Shown: positions 7,482-15,952, numbered from the stretch's first letter. The stretch: DNA of 24,042 bases from an uncultured Methanomassiliicoccales archaeon (GCA_938004075.1 CALKWP010000205.1:1-24042); one strand, 5' to 3'. The notes: a model not told the origin generated them from the letters alone. Numbers and translations: made by a program.

Positions 7482-9092
7482 CATGGCGCTAATGTCGCCT
7501 ACCTGGTCCTGGCATCCCAGTCCCTCCTCCTCTCCTGGGCCATGGTTCTGTTCGGCTGGGCTCTGCCGAGTGCCACTCAGCTGGTAATCATTGTCTGCTC
7601 GCTGGTCATAGGAAATGCGATAACGCACACGTTCCTGGATTTCATTCCTTCTGTGTTCCTGGGTGCGCCGGACGATGACACGGCGCTGTCCGTTCTTCCC
7701 GGCCACAGGATGGTGCTGGCCGGTCGCGGATATGAGGCAGTGAAGTGCTCGGTGATAGGCAGCTTCGGCGCCGTTCTATGCGCCCTTGCGTTGCTGATAC
7801 CAATGAGATTGATTGTCGGAAGCCCGATTCACGCCTATGATGCTGTTGCAAAATGGATGCATCTTTTCCTGCTCGCAGTGAGCGTTTTTGTCATAATGAC
7901 CGAGCGCTCCAGGTATGGCGACGAGTTTGCCAGACCCGGGAATTTCGAGATGAAGGGCCATTGCATAATGGGGGCTCGTGAACCGGCCCATGTGCTTCAT
8001 TCCCATCAAACAGCAGTTCGGCTGGAAGAGATCGCATCCGATGTCCAGGGCACAGTGGCAGTGGGCGCGCGTGTCATCAACCGGTTCAATGACGCCGGGG
8101 CCATGTTCTATCTGTTGGCCAGCGGTGAAAAAACCATCCTGCTGGAAGTTCTCGGCGAGCCGAAACTGGAGCCGGAAGTGGGGGATGACATTGTAGCGGT
8201 AGGTGTGATTAGGCCGGTGGTGAGCTGGAGGGACCATGCTGCCAAGAGGGCCATGGCTCTTGGAGTCTTCCTTCTTTCCGGGTTGCTGGGGTGCGCCCTG
8301 CTTGTGTTCCCGGGCACCGCCTCCAGAAACCTGTTCCTGGTGAATTTTCAGTCCATTGAGCAGGGCACTGTGCTTCTATTTCCCCTGTTCACCGGGCTTT
8401 TCGGGATATCGACGCTGCTGCTCAGCCTGAAGGACAGCCCCAGAATACCCGTGCAGAAAACCGATAAGGTCAAGGTGAAACTCCCCCTCTCCCGCCAGCT
8501 GAAATCCATTGCCTCGGGGAGCATAGCCAGCATGGCCTCATGGTTTCCCGGAATCTCCTCCGCCATATCCACAATCATCTCGGTCTTCCTGACCCGGTCA
8601 GGGGACTCAGACCCCGAGGAAAAGGAATCCGAAACGCTGGAGTTCATAGTTTCGGTTTCCGCGGTCAACACATCCGTGGCGCTGTTCAACCTGATGGCGT
8701 TATTCGTGATACTCAAAGCCAGAAGCGGCGCCATGAAGTCCGTGGAAACTCTCATATCGTCCGAATTGGCGGCATGGGAGCCGCTTGGCGCGGTCCCGCT
8801 GGCCATGTCGGCGCTGTTGTTCTCGGCATTGCTGGCAGCAATCGTATCAGTGCCGCTGACACTCTTTTTCGGCAAGATCTTTGCAAGACACTGTTCCAGG
8901 ATAAATTACTCGTTCATGGTGAAAAGTGTAATATTCCTGCTTCTGGTCATGGTCATTCTTTTTGCCGGCGTCTTGGGCCTGGTCATACTGTTGGTCGCAA
9001 CCTGCGTCGGCATGATACCGCCGCTAATAGGCGTGAAGCGCGTGCATCTAATGGGTTGCCTCATAGTCCCGGTGATAATATTCTTCATCTGA
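7482..9092 (+). CDS. TctA-family (tripartite tricarboxylate transporter permease-like) membrane protein, 5'-truncated by insertion
   Basis: The region containing HTFLDFIPSVFLGAPDDDTALSVLPGH is highly characteristic of the archaeal TctA family (COG1784/DUF112), polytopic membrane permeases of unproven substrate. Family members start with a glycine-rich helix ending in a PGxH-type motif; here similarity begins only at HGANVAYLVL, encoded from 7482, and everything upstream is recombinase-side sequence. The frame stays open back to a TTG at 7392, but that lies inside the recombinase gene. The first natural in-frame ATG is 7542, which would lose about half of the first helix. About 11 later hydrophobic segments are intact, and a soluble, OB-fold-like segment (about 7960-8230) interrupts them. 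It is probably a disrupted gene that may still be transcribed from TTTATATAC at 7461-7469. Confidence 0.8.
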   Translation, partial: HGANVAYLVLASQSLLLSWAMVLFGWALPSATQLVIIVCSLVIGNAITHTFLDFIPSVFLGAPDDDTALSVLPGHRMVLAGRGYEAVKCSVIGSFGAVLCALALLIPMRLIVGSPIHAYDAVAKWMHLFLLAVSVFVIMTERSRYGDEFARPGNFEMKGHCIMGAREPAHVLHSHQTAVRLEEIASDVQGTVAVGARVINRFNDAGAMFYLLASGEKTILLEVLGEPKLEPEVGDDIVAVGVIRPVVSWRDHAAKRAMALGVFLLSGLLGCALLVFPGTASRNLFLVNFQSIEQGTVLLFPLFTGLFGISTLLLSLKDSPRIPVQKTDKVKVKLPLSRQLKSIASGSIASMASWFPGISSAISTIISVFLTRSGDSDPEEKESETLEFIVSVSAVNTSVALFNLMALFVILKARSGAMKSVETLISSELAAWEPLGAVPLAMSALLFSALLAAIVSVPLTLFFGKIFARHCSRINYSFMVKSVIFLLLVMVILFAGVLGLVILLVATCVGMIPPLIGVKRVHLMGCLIVPVIIFFI

Positions 9093-9094
9093 GT

Positions 9095-9107
9095 CTTTAA
9101 TATACTC
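9095..9107 (+). promoter_or_regulatory. TATA box for the lamin-tail/PLD gene
   Basis: CTTTAATATACTC is centred about 26 bases before ATG 9126, the spacing expected for a leaderless archaeal transcript. Confidence 0.6.
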
Positions 9108-9125
9108 ACAGGCAATCCCAATCAC

Positions 9126-11816
9126 ATGAGATTCTTGGGGAGTCTCCTGCTCGGAATTGTGGTAGTTATCGCGGCATTCTCCTTTGTCCAAAGCCAGCAT
9201 CAGCCATCTTCCCAATCGCAGATGGAAATAATCGGCTCAGAGACAAGGGCTGTTCAGGGGTCGCTCGCAATAAACGAGGTCATGTACGACCCGCTCGGGA
9301 CTGAGCTCGATGGCGAATGGGTGGAACTCCACAATCCCGGCGCTTTAGCAATAGACATGACCAACTGGACATTGTCGGACCAGGAAGGCGGAGTAGACTT
9401 CACTTTCCCGGCATTGGATTTTCCTCCGGGCGGATTCGCATTGATTCATATACGCTCTGGCCAGAACAGCACTGCTTTCATCAACGGAACTGCCGAGTTC
9501 TTCATGTGGAAAACGTCCACGGTTCTATCCAATAACGGTGACGATGTTCTCCTGGCTAATTCGACAGGCGCGACAATGGATTTCATCTCATACGGCCAGT
9601 GGGGCGAAGGCTCCATCCAGCCACCGCCGGCGGATTTCAACTACACTCACACCAATGCCACAGCCCCGGAAGGATTCTCCCTGGCAAGATTGGGCGATGT
9701 TTTCCAATACTCAGTGCCGACACCGGCCCATCCCAACGGGAATGATTCCGCTCCTGGAATCATGCTCTCGGCGATACACTACAATGCCTGGGGGGAGAAC
9801 GAGTTTATCACAATCCACAATCCTCTTTCCCAGGCAATCGACATCTCATGCTGGTACCTCACCGACCTGGAGGGCAAGATTGCGTTCCCGATTGGCACAT
9901 CCATGGCTCCTGGCGAAAACATCACGGTGGCGCAGAACGCCTCTAATTTCATGGCTCACACATTGAACCTGCCGGATTTCGAGTATTACGATTCCGGAAT
10001 GGGTGTGCAATCAATGCTCAATATCGGCACCCCGCCCGGTCTGGCCAATTCGGGAGACGAGGTGTTTCTGCTCAACAACTTTGGCAGCCGCATAGATGCT
10101 TTCGTTTATGGCACGTCCGCCTACTCCGGGCCCGGTTGGACATCCTCCGCTGCCTTGGCCGTATCCCAGGGCCAGGTTGCCATGCGAAACACACCCTTCC
10201 TGGACACGAACTCATCCGCGGACTGGGACAACATCAGGTCCTTCGTTGTTGGCCAGTCAGATTTCCAGCCTGAGGAATTTCATGTATCTGGCGCAATGGC
10301 CCTCTTTGCTTCCCCGGATTCCAGTTACGGCGCTGTCGTCTCAGAGATCGGCAACGCAACCCAGAGCATCTGGCTGACGGTTTACGAATTCACAAGCAGC
10401 CACCTTGCCCAGGCCATGATTTCCGCCGTCGGAAGGGGCGTGGATGTGAGGGTTTTCCTGGAAAGCGCGCCGGTGGGCGGCATTACGCCTGGCGAGCTCT
10501 ATCTGGCCAGGAAGATTGTGGAGGCGGGCGGCCAGGTCAGGATGATGACCAATGACCCTGGCAACGGGATGTATGCGCGTTACAGCTATGTCCATGCCAA
10601 GTACGCAGTCATCGATTCCCGCAGCCTGCTCATCATGTCGGAGAACTGGGGCCAGTCCGGAGTTCCGGTAAGCGGCTCGACGGGGAACAGGGGCTGGGGA
10701 GCGATAATCCGGGACTCGGCTGTTTCTGATTACTTTGCCGATGTGTTCCTTGAGGATTGGAATCCCGAAAGGAGTGACAGCATTGCATTCGATTCATATC
10801 ATCCGTTATGGAGTGCTGGTTCCAACACTACTTACACATCATCAGCATACGTTCCGATGTTCCCTTCAAAAATAATCTCTACGGCTTCAAATCTGGTCCC
10901 GGTACTTTCTCCGGACACATCGCTCTCCCAGCAGACGATTCTGGGAATGCTGGATTCCGCATCCGAGAGATTGCTGGTGCAGGAATTCTACATCTACAAG
11001 CACTGGGGCAGCCGCAGCGCCGGTTCGGTGGAGACAACCCCCAACCTCTACCTGGAATCGGTCATCGATGCTGCCCGCAGGGGGTGCCAGGTTAGGGTTC
11101 TTCTGGACGCGACATACTACAATGCAATGGAAGATGACCCCATAGACAACGATGACACGGTGGTGTACATCAACGGGATAGCCGCCAGCGAGGGCCTGGA
11201 CATGGAAGCGAAGCTCGTCAATCTGGAGGAGCACGGCTTCGATAAAATTCACAACAAAGGTCTTGTCGCAGATGATTCCGTCCTCATATCCAGCATAAAC
11301 TGGAACCTGAACTCTGTCACGGCAAACCGCGAGTCCGGCCTCATAATCAAGAATCCCGAGGCAGCGGATTATTTTACCGCGATATTCAACCATGACTGGA
11401 TTGATGATCTGACACCGCCGTTCGCGCATTTCCGTGCCGAAGAGTCTTACCGCGTTAACATCACTGTTCGGCTGAACGCCACCACATCGTCCGATAACGT
11501 GGGCATCGCGAATTACACCTGGCGGTTGAACGGCCAGCCCGCCTGCTATGACATGTATTTCAACAATGTTTTTGAGAATGTTGGCCAGTACACGGTGAAC
11601 CTGACTGTGAGGGACGCATGGGGCAACACGGCATCTTACGAACGGGCCATCAACATCACAGAGAACGCGCCAATCGATGGCGCGGTTGACGACTCCTCCG
11701 ATTCAAACGCGCTGGAGGGAGACCGGGCTTTCACAATCGCGATGGCCATACTCATCCTTGTCCCGCTCTTCATATTCATCGCAATACTGCTGGTGCCTAA
11801 GCTGCGCAGACGATGA
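9126..11816 (+). CDS. Exported, membrane-anchored protein with two lamin-tail domains and two phospholipase D-type HKD domains
   Basis: An 896-residue secreted protein. An N-terminal hydrophobic segment (FLGSLLLGIVVVIAAFSFV) acts as signal or anchor. Two lamin-tail (LTD) domains follow, at about residues 45-165 (INEVMYDPLGTELDGEWVEL) and 215-340 (LSAIHYNAWGENEFITI). Two PLD-type domains follow, with HxKx4D motifs at H490/K492/D497 (HAKYAVID) and H709/K711/D716 (HNKGLVAD), each followed by a serine-asparagine motif (SENW, SINW). A PKD-like beta domain covers about 757-840, and a C-terminal transmembrane helix ends in KLRRR. Both HKD motifs are intact, so an active phosphodiesterase (nuclease or phospholipase) outside the cell is likely by family; the substrate is unknown. 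Many N-x-S/T sites agree with an extracellular location. It lies 33 bases after tctA with its own TATA box. Confidence 0.88.
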   Translation: MRFLGSLLLGIVVVIAAFSFVQSQHQPSSQSQMEIIGSETRAVQGSLAINEVMYDPLGTELDGEWVELHNPGALAIDMTNWTLSDQEGGVDFTFPALDFPPGGFALIHIRSGQNSTAFINGTAEFFMWKTSTVLSNNGDDVLLANSTGATMDFISYGQWGEGSIQPPPADFNYTHTNATAPEGFSLARLGDVFQYSVPTPAHPNGNDSAPGIMLSAIHYNAWGENEFITIHNPLSQAIDISCWYLTDLEGKIAFPIGTSMAPGENITVAQNASNFMAHTLNLPDFEYYDSGMGVQSMLNIGTPPGLANSGDEVFLLNNFGSRIDAFVYGTSAYSGPGWTSSAALAVSQGQVAMRNTPFLDTNSSADWDNIRSFVVGQSDFQPEEFHVSGAMALFASPDSSYGAVVSEIGNATQSIWLTVYEFTSSHLAQAMISAVGRGVDVRVFLESAPVGGITPGELYLARKIVEAGGQVRMMTNDPGNGMYARYSYVHAKYAVIDSRSLLIMSENWGQSGVPVSGSTGNRGWGAIIRDSAVSDYFADVFLEDWNPERSDSIAFDSYHPLWSAGSNTTYTSSAYVPMFPSKIISTASNLVPVLSPDTSLSQQTILGMLDSASERLLVQEFYIYKHWGSRSAGSVETTPNLYLESVIDAARRGCQVRVLLDATYYNAMEDDPIDNDDTVVYINGIAASEGLDMEAKLVNLEEHGFDKIHNKGLVADDSVLISSINWNLNSVTANRESGLIIKNPEAADYFTAIFNHDWIDDLTPPFAHFRAEESYRVNITVRLNATTSSDNVGIANYTWRLNGQPACYDMYFNNVFENVGQYTVNLTVRDAWGNTASYERAINITENAPIDGAVDDSSDSNALEGDRAFTIAMAILILVPLFIFIAILLVPKLRRR

Positions 11817-11850
11817 TAACCTTAATCAATCCCGAGGATTTGCCCGGTGC

Positions 11851-12801
11851 ATGAACACCACAATGCTCTGCGTTCTCAATTCCGAGACGCTGGCAGGCAA
11901 TCTGGGAAAGAAGGGCACCGAGAGCGATATCACACTCTACAACCACAAGCAGGGGGAGAAGGCAATCTCCGTTGTATGCCCGACCAGGTACCCGGACAAG
12001 CTGGCGCCGCTCCTTTACTCGCTCTACCTCGGGAACGAGGTCTTCATGGTCATCGACAAGCTGGACAGGACGATAGGCGAGGAGCTGGTAGCCTGCGACG
12101 TAATGGGCAAATCCAAAGGCACGATATTTCTGGACAACTTCATCGCCCCTGACCAGGTCAAGCCACTGCTGAAAGGCACTTCCCTGGAGAGCTGGAAGAT
12201 TGTCGAAGGCCTGGGCAACCCCAACGAGATGCGCGAGGAGCTGATGAAAAGGGAAACGGAATCCCGGCCCGGACCCACGAAGGTCAGCATAGACCAATCC
12301 TTTCCCGTGAAGGGCCTCGGAACCGTCTGCCTCGGGATAGTGGACCAGGGCGTCGTGAAGAAGCACCAGGAGGTGATTATTTATCCTACTGGCAAGAGAT
12401 CCCAGGTCCGTTCCATCCAGGTCCATGACAACGATGTGAGCGAGGCGAGCTCGGGAAACCGCGTCGGCCTGGCCATGAAGGGCGTGGAGCCGGAGGACGT
12501 GGGCAGGGGAACGATCCTGGCGGACGAGGGAGTTCTGACTGTAAAGACCAACATTGACCTCACCATTACACTGAATAAATTCTGGAAGGGCGCCCTGAAG
12601 AACGGCATGGTGGCCCATGCCGCCAGCGGGATGCAGTTCATCCCCTGCACCATCTCGATGGAAGGGGAGCTGAAGGCCGGGCAGACTGGCAAAATTCATA
12701 TTGAACTGGAGACGCCCATGGCGCTTTCGCCCGATGACGCCATGGTCATATGCTGGCTGGAATCCGCTGGATCGCGGGTCGTCGGGAAGGGTATACAGTG
12801 A
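11851..12801 (+). CDS. EF-Tu/EF-1A-like protein with degenerate GTPase domain
   Basis: A 316-residue protein. Residues about 150-230 are a good EF-Tu domain 2: FPVKGLGTVCLGIVDQGVVK, then KRSQVRSIQVHDNDV, GNRVGLAMKGV and VGRGTIL. A third, SelB-like beta-barrel follows to the C-terminus. The N-terminal ~140 residues occupy the place of the G domain but lack the GTP-binding motifs: only an AGNLGKKGT remnant stands where the P-loop would be, and no DxxG or NKxD is visible. It probably binds translation components or RNA without hydrolysing GTP. A frame extending upstream to 11677 overlaps the PLD gene and is spurious; ATG 11851 (or 11863) is the natural start, 35 bases after the preceding stop. 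It is convergent with the V4R-like gene. The biochemical role is not established to my knowledge. Confidence 0.75.
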   Translation: MNTTMLCVLNSETLAGNLGKKGTESDITLYNHKQGEKAISVVCPTRYPDKLAPLLYSLYLGNEVFMVIDKLDRTIGEELVACDVMGKSKGTIFLDNFIAPDQVKPLLKGTSLESWKIVEGLGNPNEMREELMKRETESRPGPTKVSIDQSFPVKGLGTVCLGIVDQGVVKKHQEVIIYPTGKRSQVRSIQVHDNDVSEASSGNRVGLAMKGVEPEDVGRGTILADEGVLTVKTNIDLTITLNKFWKGALKNGMVAHAASGMQFIPCTISMEGELKAGQTGKIHIELETPMALSPDDAMVICWLESAGSRVVGKGIQ

Positions 12802-12854
12802 TGCAGACGAGAATCACTCATCATATAATGACATAATCTGGATAATTGTTCCGC

Positions 12855-13421
12855 TCAATCGTCCCACTTGAACGCGAACACGCACTTCTCCGCGCCCTTA
12901 TGCACGCATTGGTCTTCGGTTACCTTCACATCCACGGCTTTCGCGACCTTTGCTCCTACCCCATGGAAATAGCCCGCAAGGTATGTGCACAGGACCGGAG
13001 AATGCTTGAAATCCGATAGTGCAAGCTTTCCCTGGCCTGGCTTGTTCTCCAGGATTTCCAATTTGCCGGCATTGTAGTTGTGGCCCCACATCTCCGGGGC
13101 GTAGCCAAGAGCCTTGTTCACAGTCAGGAAATAAGAAATGAAGGACATGATGATGGAAGAGTTTTGGGCTGCCTCCGAGCCCATGAGGTATATCCTCTTG
13201 TCGTCCCAACTGAGTTCTTTCTTGCAGGTCTCGAGGAAATAGATGCGCATATCCAGCGGGAACCAGTCCTTTTCCCGCATCTTGTCAACATCGAAGCCAG
13301 GCCATTTCTTCGCGATCTTTGCCGTTACCTTCTGGAACCCCTCCTCACCCACTATCTTGCGGATGTAGGAAGCGTTGACTTTGAATATCGCCCCTTTGCA
13401 CATAGGCTTCTCATCTGACAT
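12855..13421 (-). CDS. V4R-like small-ligand sensor domain protein
   Basis: A 188-residue stand-alone protein. The C-terminal half matches the V4R (4-vinyl reductase) / heme-NO-binding-like fold pattern: TYLAGYFHGVGAKVAKAVDVKV, then QCVHKGAEKCVFAFKW with the two conserved cysteines. The N-terminal half (KIAKKWPGFD…MRIYFLETCKKEL) is helical. Such domains bind small hydrophobic ligands or metals; no output domain is attached, so it may act as a partner sensor or chaperone. The start is ATG 13421 (MSDEKPM), because TTATAAAAGA lies about 25 bases upstream, giving a leaderless transcript; the upstream ATG at 13439 would fall between TATA box and transcription start. It is divergent from the ABCE1 gene across an 87-base shared promoter region. 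Confidence 0.65.
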   Translation of the reverse strand: MSDEKPMCKGAIFKVNASYIRKIVGEEGFQKVTAKIAKKWPGFDVDKMREKDWFPLDMRIYFLETCKKELSWDDKRIYLMGSEAAQNSSIIMSFISYFLTVNKALGYAPEMWGHNYNAGKLEILENKPGQGKLALSDFKHSPVLCTYLAGYFHGVGAKVAKAVDVKVTEDQCVHKGAEKCVFAFKWDD

Positions 13422-13440
13422 GATTCGCCCCATGCGCACA

Positions 13441-13450
13441 TCTTTTATAA
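13441..13450 (-). promoter_or_regulatory. TATA box of the V4R-like gene
   Basis: TTATAAAAGA on the minus strand, centred 25 bases from ATG 13421, indicates leaderless transcription and decides the start codon. Confidence 0.65.
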
Positions 13451-13475
13451 TCCTGTCGCCGGATTGGAAACGACA

Positions 13476-13488
13476 ATACTTTTATCCC
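13476..13488 (+). promoter_or_regulatory. TATA box of the ABCE1 gene
   Basis: ATACTTTTATCCC is centred about 27 bases upstream of ATG 13509. This places the transcription start at the ATG and excludes the longer frame beginning at 13464. Confidence 0.65.
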
Positions 13489-13508
13489 ACCCGCACTTCC
13501 CAACCCTG

Positions 13509-15278
13509 ATGAGAATAGCTGTCCTGAACAAAGACAAATGCCAGCCCAAGAAATGCAGCCAGGAGTGCATACGCTACTGCCCGAAGGTCCGCAGCGGCGT
13601 CGAGACAATAGTCATGGGAGAGAAGGGCAAGCCCGTTATCACCGAGTCCCTGTGCGTCGGCTGCGGCATCTGCGTCCACAAATGCCCGTTCGGGGCGATC
13701 CAGATAATCAACCTGGTGGAGGAGCTAGAAGGCGAGCTGGTCCAGCAGTACGGGGTGAACGGATTCAGGCTTTACCGCCTGCCCATACCGAGGCAGGGCG
13801 AGGTCGTGGGGATGCTGGGGCCCAATGCCATAGGGAAAACCACTGCATTCAAGATACTCAGCGGCCAGGAGATACCCAACCTCGGCAACATCAATGACCC
13901 GCCGAACTGGGAGCCGGTCCTGGAGAAGTACGCCGGGACAGAGCTTCACAACCATCTGGTGAAGGTGGCGGCCGGCCAGTTCACGTTCTCATTCAAGCCG
14001 CAGTACGTTGACATGCTCCCCAGGGTGCATTCCGGGAAAGTGCGCGCGCTGCTGGAGAAGGTGGAAACGGAAAAGGACCTGGCCGAGGTCGCAGCGCTCC
14101 TTGACATCGGCTCCTGCATGGAGAGGGACATCGGCAGGCTTTCCGGCGGGGAGCTGCAGCGCGTGGCAATAGCCGCATCGGTGCTGAAGGAAGCCGACAT
14201 CTACTTCTTCGACGAGCCATCGTCCTACCTGGACATATACCAGCGTTTGAAGGTCGCCAGGGTCATCCAGGGCATCGCCCGTGAGAAGTCGGTAATGGTT
14301 ATCGAGCATGATCTTGCCGTCCTTGATTTCCTGGCTGATACGGTTCATCTCATGTACGGTTCCGAAGGCGCATTCGGCGTCCTGGCCCAGCCAAGGACCG
14401 TGCGCAATGCCATCAATACTTATCTCGATGGATTCCTGGCGGAGGAGAACATCCGCATCAGGGAAAGGAACATCAGATTCGAAACCAGGGCGCCGAGAAA
14501 GGACTGGGCCGCAATATCGCTGGTGGAGTTCGGGCAACTGCGCAAGAAATTCGAGAAGTTCATGCTATCAACCGAGCCGGGGTCCATAAAGGCCGGCGAG
14601 GTGGTGGGTGTTGTGGGGCCGAACGCCACCGGCAAGACAACGTTCGTGAAGATGCTTGCTGGCGAGATATCCCCGGACAGCGGCACAATCGACGCCAATG
14701 TCAAGGTATCCTACAAGCCGCAATACATCGAGCCCAGCTTTGGCGGGACAGTGAACGAGCTCTTCATGACCGAGATAGGCAGCCGCGCAGCCACGGGATT
14801 CTTCAAGGCCGAGATATCCGAGCCACTCACACTGACGCCGCTGCTGAACAGGGACCTGGTCTCCCTCTCCGGCGGGGAATTGCAGCGCGTCGCGATTGCG
14901 CTCTGTCTTGCCAGGGAAGCCGATATCTACCTCATCGACGAGCCGTCCGCATACCTGGATTCCAATCAGAGGATGGAAGCCGCTAAAACGATACGCAGGG
15001 TCATCGAGAAATCCGGGCGCTCCGGCATGATAGTGGACCATGATGTTTACTTCATCGACATGGTCTCGGATTCTATCATGGTCTTCAGCGGCGAGCCGTC
15101 AATCGCGGGAAAGGGGGAGGGCCCGCTGGCAATGCGCGAGGGCATGAACCTGTTCCTGAAAAATGTGGATATAACATTCAGGCGGGACAACGACACCAAC
15201 AGGCCGCGCATCAACAAGAAGGACTCTCGCCTGGACCGTGAGCAGAAATCATCGGGTGAATTTTATTATACGGAATGA
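13509..15278 (+). CDS. Ribosome recycling ATPase ABCE1/Rli1
   Basis: A 589-residue protein of normal ABCE1 length. The N-terminal iron-sulfur domain has eight cysteines (C11, C16, C20, C24 and C49, C52, C55, C59) for two 4Fe-4S clusters. Two nucleotide-binding domains follow, with Walker A GPNAIGKTT (about 104-112) and GPNATGKTT, ABC signatures LSGGELQR in both, and Walker B motifs YFFDEPSSYLD and YLIDEPSAYLD. The H-loops are VIEHD and IVDHD. ABCE1 splits the archaeal 70S ribosome after termination, in the cytoplasm, driven by ATP. NBD1 has Ala where many orthologues have Gly (GPNGIGKTT) and NBD2 has Thr where many have Ile; both keep the essential Lys-Thr. Start at 13509 by the TATA spacing. 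The cupin gene follows after 27 bases. Confidence 0.96.
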   Translation: MRIAVLNKDKCQPKKCSQECIRYCPKVRSGVETIVMGEKGKPVITESLCVGCGICVHKCPFGAIQIINLVEELEGELVQQYGVNGFRLYRLPIPRQGEVVGMLGPNAIGKTTAFKILSGQEIPNLGNINDPPNWEPVLEKYAGTELHNHLVKVAAGQFTFSFKPQYVDMLPRVHSGKVRALLEKVETEKDLAEVAALLDIGSCMERDIGRLSGGELQRVAIAASVLKEADIYFFDEPSSYLDIYQRLKVARVIQGIAREKSVMVIEHDLAVLDFLADTVHLMYGSEGAFGVLAQPRTVRNAINTYLDGFLAEENIRIRERNIRFETRAPRKDWAAISLVEFGQLRKKFEKFMLSTEPGSIKAGEVVGVVGPNATGKTTFVKMLAGEISPDSGTIDANVKVSYKPQYIEPSFGGTVNELFMTEIGSRAATGFFKAEISEPLTLTPLLNRDLVSLSGGELQRVAIALCLAREADIYLIDEPSAYLDSNQRMEAAKTIRRVIEKSGRSGMIVDHDVYFIDMVSDSIMVFSGEPSIAGKGEGPLAMREGMNLFLKNVDITFRRDNDTNRPRINKKDSRLDREQKSSGEFYYTE

Positions 15279-15305
15279 GCATTCCGATTCCTGGGAGAAA
15301 TCCAT

Positions 15306-15656
15306 ATGTTGAAGAAGCATTACACCGATGTCGAGGAGCAGGTACCCACAGAGGAAGGGGTCAAGGACACCACCATCAGATGGCTGCTGACAGAGAAGGA
15401 CGGCGCCAAGAACTTCGCGATGCGGGTCTTCACGATCCAACCTGGTGGCCACACCCCTCACCATACCCATGACTGGGAGCACGAGCTGTTCATGCTGGAA
15501 GGCGAAGCAGTTCTCCGCTCCGGGGATGAGAAGATTCCTTTCAAGCCGGGCGATTTTGCGTACATCAAGCCCAACGAGCTGCACCAGATACGCAACGAAT
15601 CGAAAGCGTCAGCCAGGGTAATGTGCCTCATACCCTACAAAGGGAAATGCATCTAG
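15306..15656 (+). CDS. Small cupin-domain protein
   Basis: A 116-residue single-domain cupin. Motif 1 is QPGGHTPHHTHDWEHELFMLEG, with likely metal ligands H53, H55 and E60 (an HxHx4E pattern). Motif 2 is PGDFAYIKPNELHQIRN with H93. This is a complete metal-binding site, typical of small enzymes or sensors; the substrate cannot be read from sequence. GGGAG lies about 8 bases before ATG 15306 as Shine-Dalgarno. It follows the ABCE1 stop by 27 bases on the same strand, so co-transcription is possible. Confidence 0.88.
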   Translation: MLKKHYTDVEEQVPTEEGVKDTTIRWLLTEKDGAKNFAMRVFTIQPGGHTPHHTHDWEHELFMLEGEAVLRSGDEKIPFKPGDFAYIKPNELHQIRNESKASARVMCLIPYKGKCI

Positions 15657-15680
15657 GCGGTACAACCGGGCGGCACCAAT

Positions 15681-15690
15681 CTTTTTATAC
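15681..15690 (+). promoter_or_regulatory. TATA box for S17e
   Basis: CTTTTTATAC is centred about 36 bases before ATG 15722, consistent with a roughly 10-base leader carrying GTGAAAG. Confidence 0.55.
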
Positions 15691-15721
15691 AACAACGATT
15701 TCAGGCAGCCTACGTGAAAGT

Positions 15722-15913
15722 ATGGGCAACATAAGACCTACATACATCAAAAGAGTCGCAATCGATCTGGTGAAGAGATTCCCGGACAGGTTCACTGGCG
15801 ACTTCGAGCACAACAAGACCTCGGTTACCGAGCTCACCGACATTACCAACATCAAAATGAGGAACAGGGTGGCAGGTTACGTTACAAGGTTCAGGCAACA
15901 CTACGAGGCCTGA
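15722..15913 (+). CDS. rps17e: Small ribosomal subunit protein eS17 (S17e)
   Basis: A 63-residue protein that matches archaeal S17e along its whole length: MGNIRPTYIKRVAIDLVKRF, then FEHNKTSVTELTDI and KMRNRVAGYVTRF. It is a component of the archaeal and eukaryotic small ribosomal subunit, with no bacterial counterpart, so it fixes the domain of the organism. The frame continues upstream to 15623, but only the MGNIRP start agrees with the family. It has its own TATA box, so it is probably a single-gene unit. Confidence 0.96.
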   Translation: MGNIRPTYIKRVAIDLVKRFPDRFTGDFEHNKTSVTELTDITNIKMRNRVAGYVTRFRQHYEA

Positions 15914-15952
15914 GACATCATCCAGACCAGTGAGCTTAATGCTGGGTATGGA

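Noticed and set aside
11677..11850. N-terminal extension of the EF-like protein
   Set aside because: The extension overlaps the end of the PLD gene, has no family similarity and includes low-quality sequence; ATG 11851 is a natural start.
11797..12699. 300-residue minus-strand reading frame opposite the EF-like gene
   Set aside because: A long antisense frame caused by high GC third positions; the plus strand encodes a clear EF-Tu domain 2.
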